A DNA stretch of 64,000 nt from Hyphomicrobiales bacterium 4NK60-0047b (GTDB lineage Bacteria; Pseudomonadota; Alphaproteobacteria; Rhizobiales; HXMU1428-3), in contig BAABWY010000007.1 of the NCBI GenBank assembly GCA_040367435.1, forward strand, positions 124,001-188,000, in the 5' to 3' direction. Of the stretch, positions 45,762-55,481 are shown piece by piece; within the stretch, counting starts at the first letter, position 1, and each line of letters begins with the position of its first letter. The notes under the pieces are model-generated. The model did no database searches, was not told the origin of the DNA, and saw only the letters and a program-made list of their open reading frames with translations. Both the position numbers and the translations under genes were made by a program.

Positions 45762-46784
45762 TTAGTTCAAATAAGTGCCTGAGAAGTTTGTGTTCTTTTC
45801 TTCCGGGGCACTGAAGTGATTGATGTAGCGATCGCTGATGTTTTCTGTTGGCAATATTATCATCACATCTGTTGTGCCAAATTGATGATCAATTACAGCG
45901 CCTTCACCAATATAAGCTCCCAGACGAAGATAACCTTTGATCAATGGTGGCAGAGCTTTTAACGCCGCCTTCATATCAATCTCTTCTTTTGGCATTAGAT
46001 TCATATTTACATAACGAGAGTTGTGAGCCTTCACTCTCCACTCCTCAGGAGCCGAAGCATGATGATGCAAAAAGCTTAATGCTAAGGCATGAGCTTGTGG
46101 ATCGACCCCCTCTAAACTCGCACATCCAATTATAGCGTTCGCCTGGTTTTCTTGGATATAGGCCCATAAGCCGCGCCATAAAAGTTCAACTGAGCGTTTG
46201 CTTCTGTAAGGCTTCATCACGCAAGAACGGCCGAGTTCTAGAAACTTATGAGTTGAACTATGACGCTCCAACAGAGGGGCAATATCAAATTCGCTTTGTG
46301 AATAAAATCCACCAGATAATTTTGCCATTTCTTCGGTCAAAATGCGATAGGTAGCTACAATTTTTGACTTAGAGGCAAAGGGATAACTTTTACTGTTATA
46401 TTCATGATCTAGCACCAGAAGATGGTCGCAAACCTTATCGTAAACATCTATGTCTCTACGCTTCATTTTGGTTTGCATATCTGGAATGGCAGACATTTCT
46501 TTATAAAAAACTTTGTAACGTAATCTTTGAGCTTTTTTTATTTCTTTTTTTCGAGCCGCTAAGCGAACCTCAAGACAACCCATGTGGCCATAGCTCTTTT
46601 GTTGCTTTCTTTTTTTTAATAAGCGAGAGGCTATTGGCTGATGATGTGCAGCGCCGACGGCTTTATGATCGTTGGCCATATGTGTAATACCGTTCAAATA
46701 GTGTTTTGATAATGAACCAAGTTTTTTGAATTGTTTTTTTGATTGCTGGCTTGTTTCGGCCTCTAACTTATTTTTAAAAACCAT
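45762..46784 (-). CDS. OlsB-like N-acyltransferase (GNAT; putative ornithine lipid synthesis)
   Basis: 340 residues from ATG 46784, which has AAGGTG 7 nt upstream. The GNAT core resembles hemolysin-type acyltransferases and OlsB: LEVRLAARKKEIKKAQRLRYKVFYKEMSA, DVYDKVCDHLLVLD, then ELGRSCVMKPYRSKRSVELLWRGL and IIGCASLEG. The family makes lyso-ornithine lipid from ornithine and 3-hydroxyacyl-ACP. No olsA lies next to it, so the assignment to ornithine lipids is inferred from the family alone. It has a basic N-terminal extension of about 65 residues. Confidence 0.82.
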   Translation of the reverse strand: MVFKNKLEAETSQQSKKQFKKLGSLSKHYLNGITHMANDHKAVGAAHHQPIASRLLKKRKQQKSYGHMGCLEVRLAARKKEIKKAQRLRYKVFYKEMSAIPDMQTKMKRRDIDVYDKVCDHLLVLDHEYNSKSYPFASKSKIVATYRILTEEMAKLSGGFYSQSEFDIAPLLERHSSTHKFLELGRSCVMKPYRSKRSVELLWRGLWAYIQENQANAIIGCASLEGVDPQAHALALSFLHHHASAPEEWRVKAHNSRYVNMNLMPKEEIDMKAALKALPPLIKGYLRLGAYIGEGAVIDHQFGTTDVMIILPTENISDRYINHFSAPEEKNTNFSGTYLN

Positions 46785-46826
46785 GGTATTCACCTTTGTT
46801 GCTATTTGTATCTTTTTTAGCACTCC

Positions 46827-47005
46827 TTCAGGTTGCCCACTCGCAACCGTCGCGTTTAGCGCTCCTTCAGATTGCCCACTCGCAACCCGTCGCGTTTAGT
46901 GCTCCTTCAGGTTGCCCTCTATTTAGTGTGGCTTCAGTTTCCCACTAGAAACCGCCACGAGCAACCGTCGCATTTAGTGCTTCAGATACCCACTAGCAAC
47001 CGGCG
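46827..47005. repeat. S hairpin cluster with one nested copy
   Basis: Copies at about 46822-46853 and 46860-46893; outer copy 46899-46971 (GGTTGCC...GCAACC) whose loop holds a T-rich-led inner hairpin at 46917-46959 with outer arms GTGGC/GCCAC and inner arms GTTTC/GAAAC; a partial copy follows near 46978-47003. Confidence 0.85.
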
Positions 47006-47174
47006 TGGCACCCGAAAAAACAACCGTTGTAAAATCAACAGGAACGCTTAGAGCGTTTCTACCCGTTTAAATTGACAATCTTGTGACACGACCAGAGATT
47101 GAATGATAGTGAAATGATCAATCAGCCGCCACAGTTTTTTAAATACTCGATTGTTTAGACTTGTAAAACATAAA

Positions 47175-47216
47175 AAAACCACCGCTTTTCAGTTTTCACT
47201 AGAAGCGGTGGTTTTT
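47175..47216. terminator. Bidirectional terminator of the chemoreceptor gene
   Basis: Arms AAAAACCACCGCTT and AAGCGGTGGTTTTT with a loop of about 13 nt, 47 nt beyond the stop at 47263. Confidence 0.9.
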
Positions 47217-47262
47217 ACATTTCTGACATTTGAGGGGCTGTTAGACCTTCTCAAAGTTATTT

Positions 47263-48747
47263 CTAACCCAGCGCAGCTGAGCTTTCTTGTACCCGCTGAG
47301 TGGCCACATTAACCATTTCTGTTGCTTGGGCAATTTCATTTACACCACTTGAAATTTCGTTCACACCATCTGCTGCTGTTTGCATATTTGCTGACATGTT
47401 GCCTGTTACAGCTGATTGCTCTTCAACTGCGGCTGAGATGATTGATGAAATCTCATTAATCTTACCGATGGTCTCAGTAATTGTTTGAATTGCTGTTACA
47501 GCTTCTTCTGTGGTTGATTGCACCATGGCAATCTGATTACTAATTTCTTCCGTCGCGTTTGCTGTTTGACCAGCTAGTGACTTCACTTCAGATGCCACAA
47601 CCGCAAAACCTTTACCTGCTTCACCAGCTCTTGCTGATTCAATCGTTGCGTTCAAGGCCAACAGATTAGTTTGCTCTGCAATTTCAGAAATGAGGCTCAC
47701 AACGTCGCCGATTTTTTGGGCTGCTGTTGCTAGGCCTGAGATAATTGTATTGGTATTATCAGCTTGAGACACAGCTTGCATTGAAATTTCCAATGCGTTG
47801 GACACTTGCTGGTTAATTTCTTGAACTGAAGAAGCTAGCTCCTCAAGTCCACCTGCTACGGCTTGTACATTTTGAGATGTTTCTGTTGATGCTGCAGCAG
47901 CTTCTGTTGCTTGAGTGCTGGCATTCATTACAGAGTCTCTGATTTCTGTAATACCGTTGTTGATCTCGCCTTGTGCTTCTTCGCGGCGCATACGATCTTT
48001 TACTGCTTGTGTTCTATCAGAAGCAAATTTTACCACTTTATATGGTTTGCCGTTCATATCCATAATCGGGTTATAGCTGGCTTGGATCCAGATTTCATTG
48101 CCGCCTTTACCCAGTCGCTTATATTCACCCGCTTGGAATTCTCCGCGAGCTAATGCATCCCAAAATTGCTGGTAACTTGCTGAATTTGCGTCAGCTGGCT
48201 CCACGAACATACGGTGGTGTTTGCCTTTGATTTCATCAAGTGAATAACCTACAGCACCTAGGAAGTTTTCATTTGCTGTTTGGATATTGCCGGCAAGATC
48301 GAATTCAATAACGGCCTGTGATCTGCTAATAGCAGCAACTTGACCTGAGAAATCTGCAAATTCTAATTTCTTTTCTGTGATATCAGAGGCGAATTTTACA
48401 ACCTTATAGGCTTTGCCGTTTTTATCTAAAATTGGGTTATAAGAGGCTTGAATCCAAATTTCGCGACCGCCTTTGGCTATACGTCTGAATTCTGTTGATT
48501 TAAATTCTCCAGCAGCCAGGCTTGACCAAAAATTACGATATTCGGCACCATTTACTTCCTCCGGATCTACAAACATAGAGTGATGTTTGCCTTTGATTTC
48601 ATCCAGTGAATAACCGATTGCGCTACAAAAGTTCGCGTTTGCTGTAATGATTGTGCCATCTGTTTCAAACTCAATTACGGCTTGAGATCTATCTAAAGCG
48701 TCTAATTTAGCCTGAATGTCGTTATTTGAGCTTGAAAGTGAAAACAT
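47263..48747 (-). CDS. Soluble methyl-accepting chemotaxis protein with two PAS domains
   Basis: 494 residues, no membrane segment. Two very similar PAS domains (about residues 15-125 and 138-247) share [19 protein letters not shown] and [11 protein letters not shown], so one copied the other. The signalling domain follows with the invariant hairpin tip [20 protein letters not shown] and ends at VQESSAALG, with no CheR/CheB-docking pentapeptide. Such proteins sense an intracellular signal, often redox or oxygen, through a PAS cofactor that cannot be identified here. The HH in GKHH might ligate haem but this is speculation. Confidence 0.93.
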   Translation of the reverse strand: MFSLSSSNNDIQAKLDALDRSQAVIEFETDGTIITANANFCSAIGYSLDEIKGKHHSMFVDPEEVNGAEYRNFWSSLAAGEFKSTEFRRIAKGGREIWIQASYNPILDKNGKAYKVVKFASDITEKKLEFADFSGQVAAISRSQAVIEFDLAGNIQTANENFLGAVGYSLDEIKGKHHRMFVEPADANSASYQQFWDALARGEFQAGEYKRLGKGGNEIWIQASYNPIMDMNGKPYKVVKFASDRTQAVKDRMRREEAQGEINNGITEIRDSVMNASTQATEAAAASTETSQNVQAVAGGLEELASSVQEINQQVSNALEISMQAVSQADNTNTIISGLATAAQKIGDVVSLISEIAEQTNLLALNATIESARAGEAGKGFAVVASEVKSLAGQTANATEEISNQIAMVQSTTEEAVTAIQTITETIGKINEISSIISAAVEEQSAVTGNMSANMQTAADGVNEISSGVNEIAQATEMVNVATQRVQESSAALG

Positions 48748-49092
48748 ATTTGGAACCCTTAAATCGTCTTATAGATCAACATCTGTATTAAATAATGTAA
48801 TTGCCCAAAGTTAATTAAAGTCTAATTTTTATGCGCTGAATGATTAACGATTGTTCAACTCTAAGTCATTGTTTTTGATTGCTTTAAGTAATTCTTAATT
48901 CATTTTAATAAATTTCACTTCAGAAAAATTTATCACTTTCATTAGATATCAAATTAAAATTGATGCTTTCAGGTGTTCATTTCCCACTTGTCAGATCGCA
49001 TAAATTTGCTTATTTCCTTGTCTTTCGGGTTTTAAGCCAGCTGGGCGATATTTGTTTGGCCAATTTTTACTCACAATTTTCAGTAACAAATA
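48748..49092. other. AT-rich gap upstream of the dnaK promoter
   Basis: Divergent region between the chemoreceptor and dnaK. No open frame, S, L or R element. It presumably carries the chemoreceptor promoter, which I could not pin down. Confidence 0.5.
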
Positions 49093-49121
49093 CTTGTCGT
49101 ACTTAGGCTAGCTACCTATAT
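49093..49121 (+). promoter_or_regulatory. RpoH (sigma-32) type promoter of dnaK
   Basis: CTTG at 49093-49096, 18-nt spacer, CCTATAT at 49115-49121: this fits the alphaproteobacterial heat-shock consensus CTTG-N17/18-CYTATNT. It lies about 210 nt before the dnaK start. No CIRCE palindrome is present. Confidence 0.75.
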
Positions 49122-49328
49122 ACAAGCTATCAGGCACTGCTATTTAAGCAAAAGATGCTTGTGAAGCTTAATGATGCGGAATAGCAAATTTTAAGAAACC
49201 GCGTTTCGAAGGAATGACCATTTGTCTGCTCCTGCGCCTTAAATCCAAAATTTTAGGGCTGCATATTAGGAGAAAGAACTGGCTAGTTGCTTCATTTCGG
49301 TTTGTTATAAAATATGAAGGCAGAGGAA

Positions 49329-51260
49329 ATGTCGAAAGTTATCGGAATTGATTTAGGGACCACCAACAGTTGTGTATCTGTTATGGATGGTTCTGCTCCA
49401 AAAGTAATTGAAAATGCAGAAGGCGTACGCACAACGCCATCTATGGTCGCGTTTACCGATGATGATGAACGCTTGGTTGGTTTGCCGGCAAAACGCCAGG
49501 CTGTGACTAACCCTGAAAATACGCTATTTGCGATTAAGCGTCTTATCGGTCGCCGGTTTGATGATCCGACTGTGAAAAAAGACCAAAAGCTGGTTCCATA
49601 TGACATCATCAAAGCAGACAATGGTGATGCTTGGGTTGAGGCGCAAGGAAAACAATATTCTCCTTCGCAAGTTTCTGCCTTTATTTTGCAGAAAATGAAA
49701 GAAACAGCTGAATCTTATCTTGGCTCCGACGTGACACAAGCTGTGATCACTGTTCCAGCTTACTTTAATGACGCACAGCGCCAAGCAACAAAAGATGCCG
49801 GTAAAATCGCAGGTCTTGAAGTTCTACGGATCATCAATGAGCCAACTGCTGCCGCGTTAGCTTACGGTCTTGATCGTAATGAAGGCGCAACAATCGCTGT
49901 TTATGACCTTGGTGGTGGTACTTTTGACGTTTCAATTCTTGAGATTGGTGATGGCGTTTTTGAAGTAAAATCAACCAATGGTGACACGTTCCTTGGTGGT
50001 GAAGATTTTGATATGCGTCTTGTCGACTATTTGGCCGATGAGTTTAAGAAAGAAAATTCAATTGACCTTCGTGGTGACAAACTTGCACTACAACGTCTAA
50101 AGGAAGCAGCTGAAAAAGCTAAGATTGAACTCTCTTCTGCTACGCAAACTGAGATCAACCTTCCCTTTATTACTGCTGATCAAGCGGGCCCTAAGCACCT
50201 GACCATGAAATTAACACGGTCAAAACTTGAAACACTAGTTGAAGATTTGGTGAAACGCACGACTGCGCCAATGGAAAATGCTCTTAAAGATGCTGGCCTT
50301 AAGGCTGGTGACATTGATGAGATCGTTCTTGTTGGTGGCATGACACGGATGCCAAAAATTACCGAAACTGTAAAAAAATTCTTTGGCAAAGAGCCAAACA
50401 AAGGCGTGAACCCTGATGAAGTTGTTGCCATGGGTGCAGCTATTCAAGGCGGCGTTCTTCAAGGTGATGTGAAGGATGTTCTCCTTCTTGACGTAACACC
50501 ACTTTCACTTGGTATTGAAACTAAGGGTGGCCGTTTTACACGATTGATCGATCGTAATACAACCATCCCAACTAAGAAGAGCCAAATTTTCTCAACGGCT
50601 GAAGACAATCAGGATGCTGTAACGATCCGGGTTTTCCAAGGTGAGCGTGAAATGGCGATGGATAATAAACTGCTTGGTCAGTTTAACCTTGTTGGAATTC
50701 CACCGGCACCAAGCGGCATGCCTCAGATTGAAGTGACTTTTGATATTGACGCTAACGGTCTTGTTAATGTTGCTGCTCAAGATAAAGCGACTGGCAAAGA
50801 ACATTCTATTCGTATTCAAGCGTCTGGTGGTTTGTCTGACACAGATATTGACCAGATGGTTAAAGATGCTGAATCTCATGCTGAAGAAGATCGCAAACGT
50901 GCTGAACTTGTTGACGCGAAGAACCAAGCTGAAGCTAGAATTCACTCTACTGAGAAAAGCCTAGAAGAATTTGCTGAAAAAGTTGGCGAAGAAGATAAAG
51001 AATCCATCGGTATTGCTTTAGAAGAACTTAAAGCTGCTGTCGAAGGTGATGATTTAGAAGCCATCAACACAAAATCTGAAGCTTTGGCGCAAGCTGCTAT
51101 GAAGCTTGGAGAAGCAATGTATAAAGATGCGAACCCTGATGAAGATGCATCTGATGAAAGCTATGATCCAAGTGCGGATCAATCTCAAGATGATGACATT
51201 GTTGACGCTGACTTTGAAGAAGTGAAAGACGATGACGAAGAAGGCAAAAAATCAGCTTAA
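49329..51260 (+). CDS. dnaK: Chaperone DnaK (Hsp70)
   Basis: ATP-dependent chaperone. N-terminal ATPase motifs [29 protein letters not shown] and [13 protein letters not shown] are complete; the substrate-binding domain and an acidic tail ([15 protein letters not shown]) follow. I start at ATG 49329 (GAAGG 8 nt upstream, [10 protein letters not shown]), giving 643 residues; the frame to 49314 adds five residues. Followed by a strong terminator-like hairpin and then dnaJ. Confidence 0.98.
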   Translation: MSKVIGIDLGTTNSCVSVMDGSAPKVIENAEGVRTTPSMVAFTDDDERLVGLPAKRQAVTNPENTLFAIKRLIGRRFDDPTVKKDQKLVPYDIIKADNGDAWVEAQGKQYSPSQVSAFILQKMKETAESYLGSDVTQAVITVPAYFNDAQRQATKDAGKIAGLEVLRIINEPTAAALAYGLDRNEGATIAVYDLGGGTFDVSILEIGDGVFEVKSTNGDTFLGGEDFDMRLVDYLADEFKKENSIDLRGDKLALQRLKEAAEKAKIELSSATQTEINLPFITADQAGPKHLTMKLTRSKLETLVEDLVKRTTAPMENALKDAGLKAGDIDEIVLVGGMTRMPKITETVKKFFGKEPNKGVNPDEVVAMGAAIQGGVLQGDVKDVLLLDVTPLSLGIETKGGRFTRLIDRNTTIPTKKSQIFSTAEDNQDAVTIRVFQGEREMAMDNKLLGQFNLVGIPPAPSGMPQIEVTFDIDANGLVNVAAQDKATGKEHSIRIQASGGLSDTDIDQMVKDAESHAEEDRKRAELVDAKNQAEARIHSTEKSLEEFAEKVGEEDKESIGIALEELKAAVEGDDLEAINTKSEALAQAAMKLGEAMYKDANPDEDASDESYDPSADQSQDDDIVDADFEEVKDDDEEGKKSA

Positions 51261-51282
51261 GTGATTTTTTCTTTAAATCATG

Positions 51283-51316
51283 TTCCGCCGGAAAAATCCG
51301 GCGGAACTCTTTTTAT
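51283..51316 (+). terminator. Terminator-like hairpin between dnaK and dnaJ
   Basis: Perfect 11-bp stem GTTCCGCCGGA/TCCGGCGGAAC, 4-nt loop, then CTCTTTTT. It would end or attenuate dnaK transcription, giving less dnaJ than dnaK. Confidence 0.85.
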
Positions 51317-51419
51317 TTCTATGACAGATTTTTTGTACATTAAGACTGTTTTTCTATTCAACCTTTTGCTTCATTCCAGGTGAAAAGCAGACAAGAGAAC
51401 TAATTAAAGGCAAAGCTAA

Positions 51420-52580
51420 ATGGCAAAGCGCGATTATTATGAAGTCTTAGGTGTTGACCGTGATGCCGACGAAAAACAATTAAAATCAGCTTTTAGAAAG
51501 CTTGCTAAAGAATTACATCCTGATCGCAACCCGGGTGATGAAGAAGCTGAAGTTAAATTTAAAGAAATTAATGAAGCTTATGAAATTTTAAAAGATCCTC
51601 AAAAACGGGCCGCTTACAATCAACTTGGACACGCTGCTTTTGACGGTGGTGGTTATGGTCAAGCTGGTGGAGCTGGGTTTGACAGCGACTTTGGCGCTTC
51701 GATGTCAGACATTTTTGATGATTTATTTGGCGACTTTATGGGCGCTGGTGGTGCTGGTGGTCAACGCCGTCAAAAGGCTCGAAATGGTCAAGAGCGCGGC
51801 TCTGATTTGCGCTACAATATGGATATTTCCCTTAAAGATGCATTTGAAGGTAAAACTGCTGAAATCACAGTACCTAGCTCTGTGACTTGTGAGACCTGTG
51901 ATGGATCAGGTGCTAAGAAAGGCACAACACCTTCGGTTTGTTCTTCCTGTGCTGGACTTGGTAAAGTTCGTGCTAGTCAGGGCTTTTTCACAATAGAGCG
52001 GACATGCCCTTCCTGCCACGGACGCGGCGAGGTGATTTCTGATCCTTGCAAGGATTGCTCTGGTAATGGACGTATGACAAAAGAGCGGGTTTTGAGTGTT
52101 AATATTCCTGCTGGTGTTGAAGATGGCACCCGCATTCGCTTAGCTGGCGAAGGTGAAGCCGGTCTTCGTGGTGGCCCGTCTGGTGACCTTTATATTTTCC
52201 TTACGATTGAACCTCATGAAATCTTTAGCCGTGATGGCGCTGATATTTTTTGTAAAGTGCCAATCTCTATGATTACAGCGGCACTTGGTGGGCACATTGA
52301 AGTGCCGACCGTCAACGGTGAACGCACGCGGATGAAAATCCCGGAGGGGACATCAACAGCGAAGCAATTCCGCCTTAAGGCGAAGGGTATGCCTGTGCTT
52401 CGTTCCAAAGCTTCAGGTGATATGTATGTGCAAGTTGAAGTGGAAACACCAAAGAATTTGTCCCGGCGCCAGAAAGATCTATTAAAAGACTTTGAAAAAG
52501 CTTCGAGTGATGACACCAACCCTGAATCATCAAGTTTTTTTGCCAAGGTAAAAGATTTTTTTGATAAATCTACGGATTAG
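51420..52580 (+). CDS. dnaJ: Co-chaperone DnaJ
   Basis: Stimulates DnaK ATPase. J domain with HPD (LHPDRNPG) at residues 33-35, a Gly-rich segment (about 75-120), four CxxCxGxG-type zinc motifs ([32 protein letters not shown]) and the C-terminal substrate-binding domain. At 386 residues it is normal. Confidence 0.97.
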   Translation: MAKRDYYEVLGVDRDADEKQLKSAFRKLAKELHPDRNPGDEEAEVKFKEINEAYEILKDPQKRAAYNQLGHAAFDGGGYGQAGGAGFDSDFGASMSDIFDDLFGDFMGAGGAGGQRRQKARNGQERGSDLRYNMDISLKDAFEGKTAEITVPSSVTCETCDGSGAKKGTTPSVCSSCAGLGKVRASQGFFTIERTCPSCHGRGEVISDPCKDCSGNGRMTKERVLSVNIPAGVEDGTRIRLAGEGEAGLRGGPSGDLYIFLTIEPHEIFSRDGADIFCKVPISMITAALGGHIEVPTVNGERTRMKIPEGTSTAKQFRLKAKGMPVLRSKASGDMYVQVEVETPKNLSRRQKDLLKDFEKASSDDTNPESSSFFAKVKDFFDKSTD

Positions 52581-52593
52581 TTTCTCTTAATTA

Positions 52594-52766
52594 CACTCTC
52601 ACGGCTATTCCAAGCGCTTATGGCGCTTGGGCCTCCGAAGGTCGGTGCATTTTTTGCGATCAGCTTATCCGTACTCGCTTCGCTCCGTTCGGGCTGATCT
52701 TGCGCGCCGGGCTGCGCTGACGCTTCGCCATGTCCTGACGCCAAAGTGGCGTCACTCCTTCTTCGT
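52594..52766 (+). repeat. L element with R insertion
   Basis: First stem CCAAGCGC/GCGCTTGG; R element at about 52650-52703 (T-led, GATCAG...CTGATC) in the second loop; fourth stem TGACGCC/GGCGTCA. Confidence 0.9.
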
Positions 52767-52792
52767 GCTGCCAGCTTAATAATATCAGACAT

Positions 52793-52828
52793 AAAAAAAA
52801 CCGGTCCCTTTCGGAACCGGTTTTTTGT
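52793..52828. terminator. Bidirectional terminator between dnaJ and the basic secreted protein gene
   Basis: Arms AAAAAACCGGT(T)CC-like and GGAACCGGTTTTTT around CCTTTC, A-run upstream and T-run downstream; it serves both convergent genes. Confidence 0.85.
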
Positions 52829-52854
52829 TTCTTATTCTCTTCGTTCTTTAGATC

Positions 52855-53133
52855 CTAACGGCGGAACTTACGACGGAAGTTTCCACGAAACTTTCTGTGG
52901 AATTTGCGGCCATTTTTGAATTTCTTAAATTTGAAGTGACCTTTTTTGTAGAATTTGTGGCCGTGGTAACCGCGCTTATATTTGTAGCCATAGTTATAAC
53001 CGTAGTAGTGATTATGGCCGTAGTGTTTTTTCCAGCCGCCAGCACTTGCGCCTGTGGCTGATGCGGTTAGAGCTGTGAAGCTTATTGTTAGAATTGCGAT
53101 TGCGCTTACGATCATTGTTTTTAAAGTGGTCAT
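52855..53133 (-). CDS. Small secreted basic protein rich in Lys, Tyr, His, Gly and Phe
   Basis: 92 residues from ATG 53133 (GAGAG about 8 nt upstream). A Sec signal (TLKTMIVSAIAILTISFTAL, cleavage after GASA or ASA) precedes a mature chain made of aromatic and basic residues, such as HYYGYNYGYKYKRGYHGH, and an Arg/Phe/Lys end (RKFRGNFRRKFRR). The C-terminal part has a loose KFxKxK spacing. No family is known to me. The composition recalls structural or metal/anion-binding proteins. The longer frame to 53205 is encoded by an S repeat and is rejected. Confidence 0.7.
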   Translation of the reverse strand: MTTLKTMIVSAIAILTISFTALTASATGASAGGWKKHYGHNHYYGYNYGYKYKRGYHGHKFYKKGHFKFKKFKNGRKFHRKFRGNFRRKFRR

Positions 53134-53149
53134 TTTAAATCTCTCTTTT

Positions 53150-53332
53150 AGTGGCGCTTCAGGTTGCCCACAAGCAACCGCGCTGTTTTGTTTTAATCTC
53201 TGCACTGCGCTTTGCTTTGTTTGTTGCCCCGTGCTGTTGATGATTTGAATTTAGGAGATGAGAGAAATAATAGATGTGTGAATTATCACAAAACGTTCTT
53301 TGCGCTTCAGATGCCCACGAAGCATCCGCATT
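53150..53332. repeat. Two S hairpins upstream of the basic secreted protein gene
   Basis: About 53150-53185 (GGTTGC/GCAACC, outer GGCGC/GCGC) and about 53299-53331 (GATGC/GCATC, loop CCACGAA). Confidence 0.8.
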
Positions 53333-53335
53333 ATT

Positions 53336-53442
53336 TTTTATCTCTCACGGACAATGGCTTTTTTGGAACTTCAGTTACCTATATAACAACCGCACTAGCT
53401 TCCGCCCTACTAGGGGCAGCTGCTCACGCGCTGACGGCCTCT
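53336..53442 (+). repeat. Variant L element with S insertion
   Basis: CTCTCACGGACAATGGCT start interrupted by a T-led S hairpin (about 53358-53396, imperfect), then AGCTTCCGCCCTACTAGG and a degenerate remainder ending GACGGCCTC. Confidence 0.65.
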
Positions 53443-53449
53443 CTTTCTA

Positions 53450-53557
53450 ATTGCACTTTAGTTTGCCCTACCAGCAACCGTGCAGAAGCCTACGTTTTTC
53501 GTTCTCGGCTGATTGAGGTCTTTCTTGGTGCTTCAGTTGCCCAGCTGCAACCGTGTT
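53450..53557. repeat. Two S hairpins
   Basis: About 53450-53482 (TTTGCCCTACCAGCAACC, imperfect) and 53527-53555 (GTTGCCCAGCTGCAAC). Confidence 0.7.
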
Positions 53558-53558
53558 A

Positions 53559-53676
53559 TTTTCTCTCACGGATATTCCATAAACTGAAGCTCATGAGCCT
53601 CCAAGGGGCAGTGCTAGGCACTGGACGCCAAAGGTGCCATGTACCTCAGCCCGAAGTGGGCTAAGTTCCTTCTTCT
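53559..53676 (+). repeat. Degenerate L element
   Basis: Start TTCTCTCACGG, core GCCTCCAAGGGGCAG, stems AGTGC/GCACT and CAGCCC/GGGCT, ending TTCCTTCTTC. Several stem pairs are mismatched, which suggests an old copy. Confidence 0.75.
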
Positions 53677-53788
53677 AATAGGGCGATAAGAGCTTTTCTG
53701 TAACAGTTTTTAACTTGTCTATTTGATTTTTGTTGCCCTAGTGCTATTAAAAGGCGAAGCGAATAATTAAAAAGCTTGGGGGGCTGAC

Positions 53789-54376
53789 ATGCCAGTTAAA
53801 CTCTTATTTTTTGCCGGTAGTAAACGCGATGCATCTTTGAACAAACGATTGGCGAAAGCTGCCTCAATAAAGGCTGGCGAATTTGATGCTGAGGTTACGT
53901 TTATTGATCTTAAAGATTTTGAAATGCCAATTTATTGTGGCGACCTAGAAAAAGACAAGGGCATTCCTGAAGCTGCTTTACGTTTGGCCGAACTTGTCAA
54001 AGCTCATGATGGTGTTTTTATCGCTTCACCGGAATATAACTCTTCAATTTCACCGCTATTAAAGAACACGCTTGATTGGGTTTCTCGCATTAGATCAGAC
54101 GAAACACCTCCTCGCACACCTTGGCAAGAAGCAAAGACCTTTGCAATAGGTGGCACTAGCATGGGGCTTATGGGCGGGTTGCGTGGCATTCAATTGCTCT
54201 CAGCTCTCTTAATCAATGGCTACCAGGTTAATGTGATACCGCAAACGGTTGCTGTTGGAAAAGGTCACGAAGTTTTAGGTGAAGATGGCTCTCTTTCAAA
54301 CCCACAATCTGAAGCCATGCTAAGTGGTGCGATGAAGGCATTTGTTGAAACTGCTACTAACCTTAAATCTGCTTAA
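53789..54376 (+). CDS. NAD(P)H-dependent FMN reductase family protein
   Basis: 195 residues with a flavodoxin-like fold. The FMN phosphate loop GSKRDASLNKRL lies near the N-terminus, SPEYNSSISPLLKNTLDW is the family signature, and GGTSMGLMGGLRG follows. Likely a quinone or azo/FMN reductase; the electron acceptor is unknown. The start has a GGGGGG stretch upstream. It is 33 bp ahead of pyrF. Confidence 0.92.
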   Translation: MPVKLLFFAGSKRDASLNKRLAKAASIKAGEFDAEVTFIDLKDFEMPIYCGDLEKDKGIPEAALRLAELVKAHDGVFIASPEYNSSISPLLKNTLDWVSRIRSDETPPRTPWQEAKTFAIGGTSMGLMGGLRGIQLLSALLINGYQVNVIPQTVAVGKGHEVLGEDGSLSNPQSEAMLSGAMKAFVETATNLKSA

Positions 54377-54409
54377 TGAACATAAACACGAAGTGAACTG
54401 AATTTTCTT

Positions 54410-55096
54410 ATGAATAATCGATTAATCGTAGCTCTTGATTTTCCTACAGTTGAACAGGCACGCGAATGCGTGAAAGAAATTGGACCAGCTTGCCGGTTTT
54501 ATAAAATTGGCCTTGAACTTTTATTTGCTGGTGGGCAAGAGCTTGTCCAGGAATTGCTCCACAAGGGACATCAGGTTTTTGTTGACGCGAAATTACTTGA
54601 TATTGGAGCAACCGTTCAGAAATCAACAGCCAATATAGCACTGTTGGGGGCTGACTTCCTAACGCTTCATGTTAGCGATAGCAAAACACTTAAAGCTGCC
54701 ATTAAAGGGCGCGGTGATAGCCCTCTTAAATTACTCGGCGTAACCGTTCTAACGAACCTTGAGCAAACAGATTTGCTTGAACAAGGCATTGAGGGGCGCT
54801 CTCCTAAAGACCTTGTTTTGCACCGTGCTAAGCTGGCATATGAAGCTGGGTTGGATGGGGTTATTGCCTCAGCTCAGGAAGCTGCTGCTATTCGTGAACT
54901 TGTTGGACCTGATTTTCTAATCGTCACTCCCGGCATTCGTCCAAGCGGGGCAGAGGTTGGTGATCAAGCACGGGTGACGACACCTAAAGACGCCATAAAT
55001 TTCGGTGCAGATTATATTGTTGTTGGTCGCCCTATTACTAAAGCCGAAGTCCCACAAGAAGCTGCCCAAGCAATTCAGGATGAGATGGAGGGGTAA
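54410..55096 (+). CDS. pyrF: Orotidine 5'-phosphate decarboxylase
   Basis: Last step of UMP synthesis. The TIM barrel has the catalytic Lys-Asp-Lys-Asp set in VFVDAKLLDIGATV and the N-terminal IVALDFPT; phosphate-binding segments are TPGIRPSG and VVGRPIT. At 228 residues it is normal. The dnaK-dnaJ-pyrF neighbourhood is common in Hyphomicrobiales. Confidence 0.95.
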   Translation: MNNRLIVALDFPTVEQARECVKEIGPACRFYKIGLELLFAGGQELVQELLHKGHQVFVDAKLLDIGATVQKSTANIALLGADFLTLHVSDSKTLKAAIKGRGDSPLKLLGVTVLTNLEQTDLLEQGIEGRSPKDLVLHRAKLAYEAGLDGVIASAQEAAAIRELVGPDFLIVTPGIRPSGAEVGDQARVTTPKDAINFGADYIVVGRPITKAEVPQEAAQAIQDEMEG

Positions 55097-55099
55097 ATG

Positions 55100-55136
55100 T
55101 GCTTTGATGCGCCTTCAGATTGCCCATTAACAACCG
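55100..55136. repeat. S hairpin after pyrF
   Basis: Outer arms GCGCC/GGCGC; inner GATTG/CAACC around CCCATTAA. Confidence 0.75.
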
Positions 55137-55143
55137 GCGCTTT

Positions 55144-55322
55144 TTCTCTCTCTCTCATGGCTATTCTATAAGCTGAAGCTCATAGGCCTCCGAGGGGCGG
55201 TGCATTTTTTACGATCAGCTTATCCGTACTCGCTTCGCTCCGTTCGGGCTGATCTTGTGCGCCGGGCTACGCTGCCGCTTCGTCATGTCACTCAGCCTAA
55301 AATAAGCTGAGCTCCTTCTTCG
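55144..55322 (+). repeat. L element with R insertion
   Basis: First stem CTATAAGC/GCTCATAG (imperfect); R element at about 55205-55257 in the second stem; fourth stem CAGCC/AGCTG (imperfect); end CTCCTTCTTCG. Confidence 0.85.
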
Positions 55323-55481
55323 AATTGATGGTTTTTTTCGGCTATGTGCCAATTGCGGACATGTGGATATAAGAGAAATGACGCCGTGTCTTGGTTTGGT
55401 TGCAGGTGGTTCTAAGTAGGGTTATAATATATCCTTTGTTTCTATCGCTGTTATTCGTCAGCCAAAAAATCATGGAATGAT

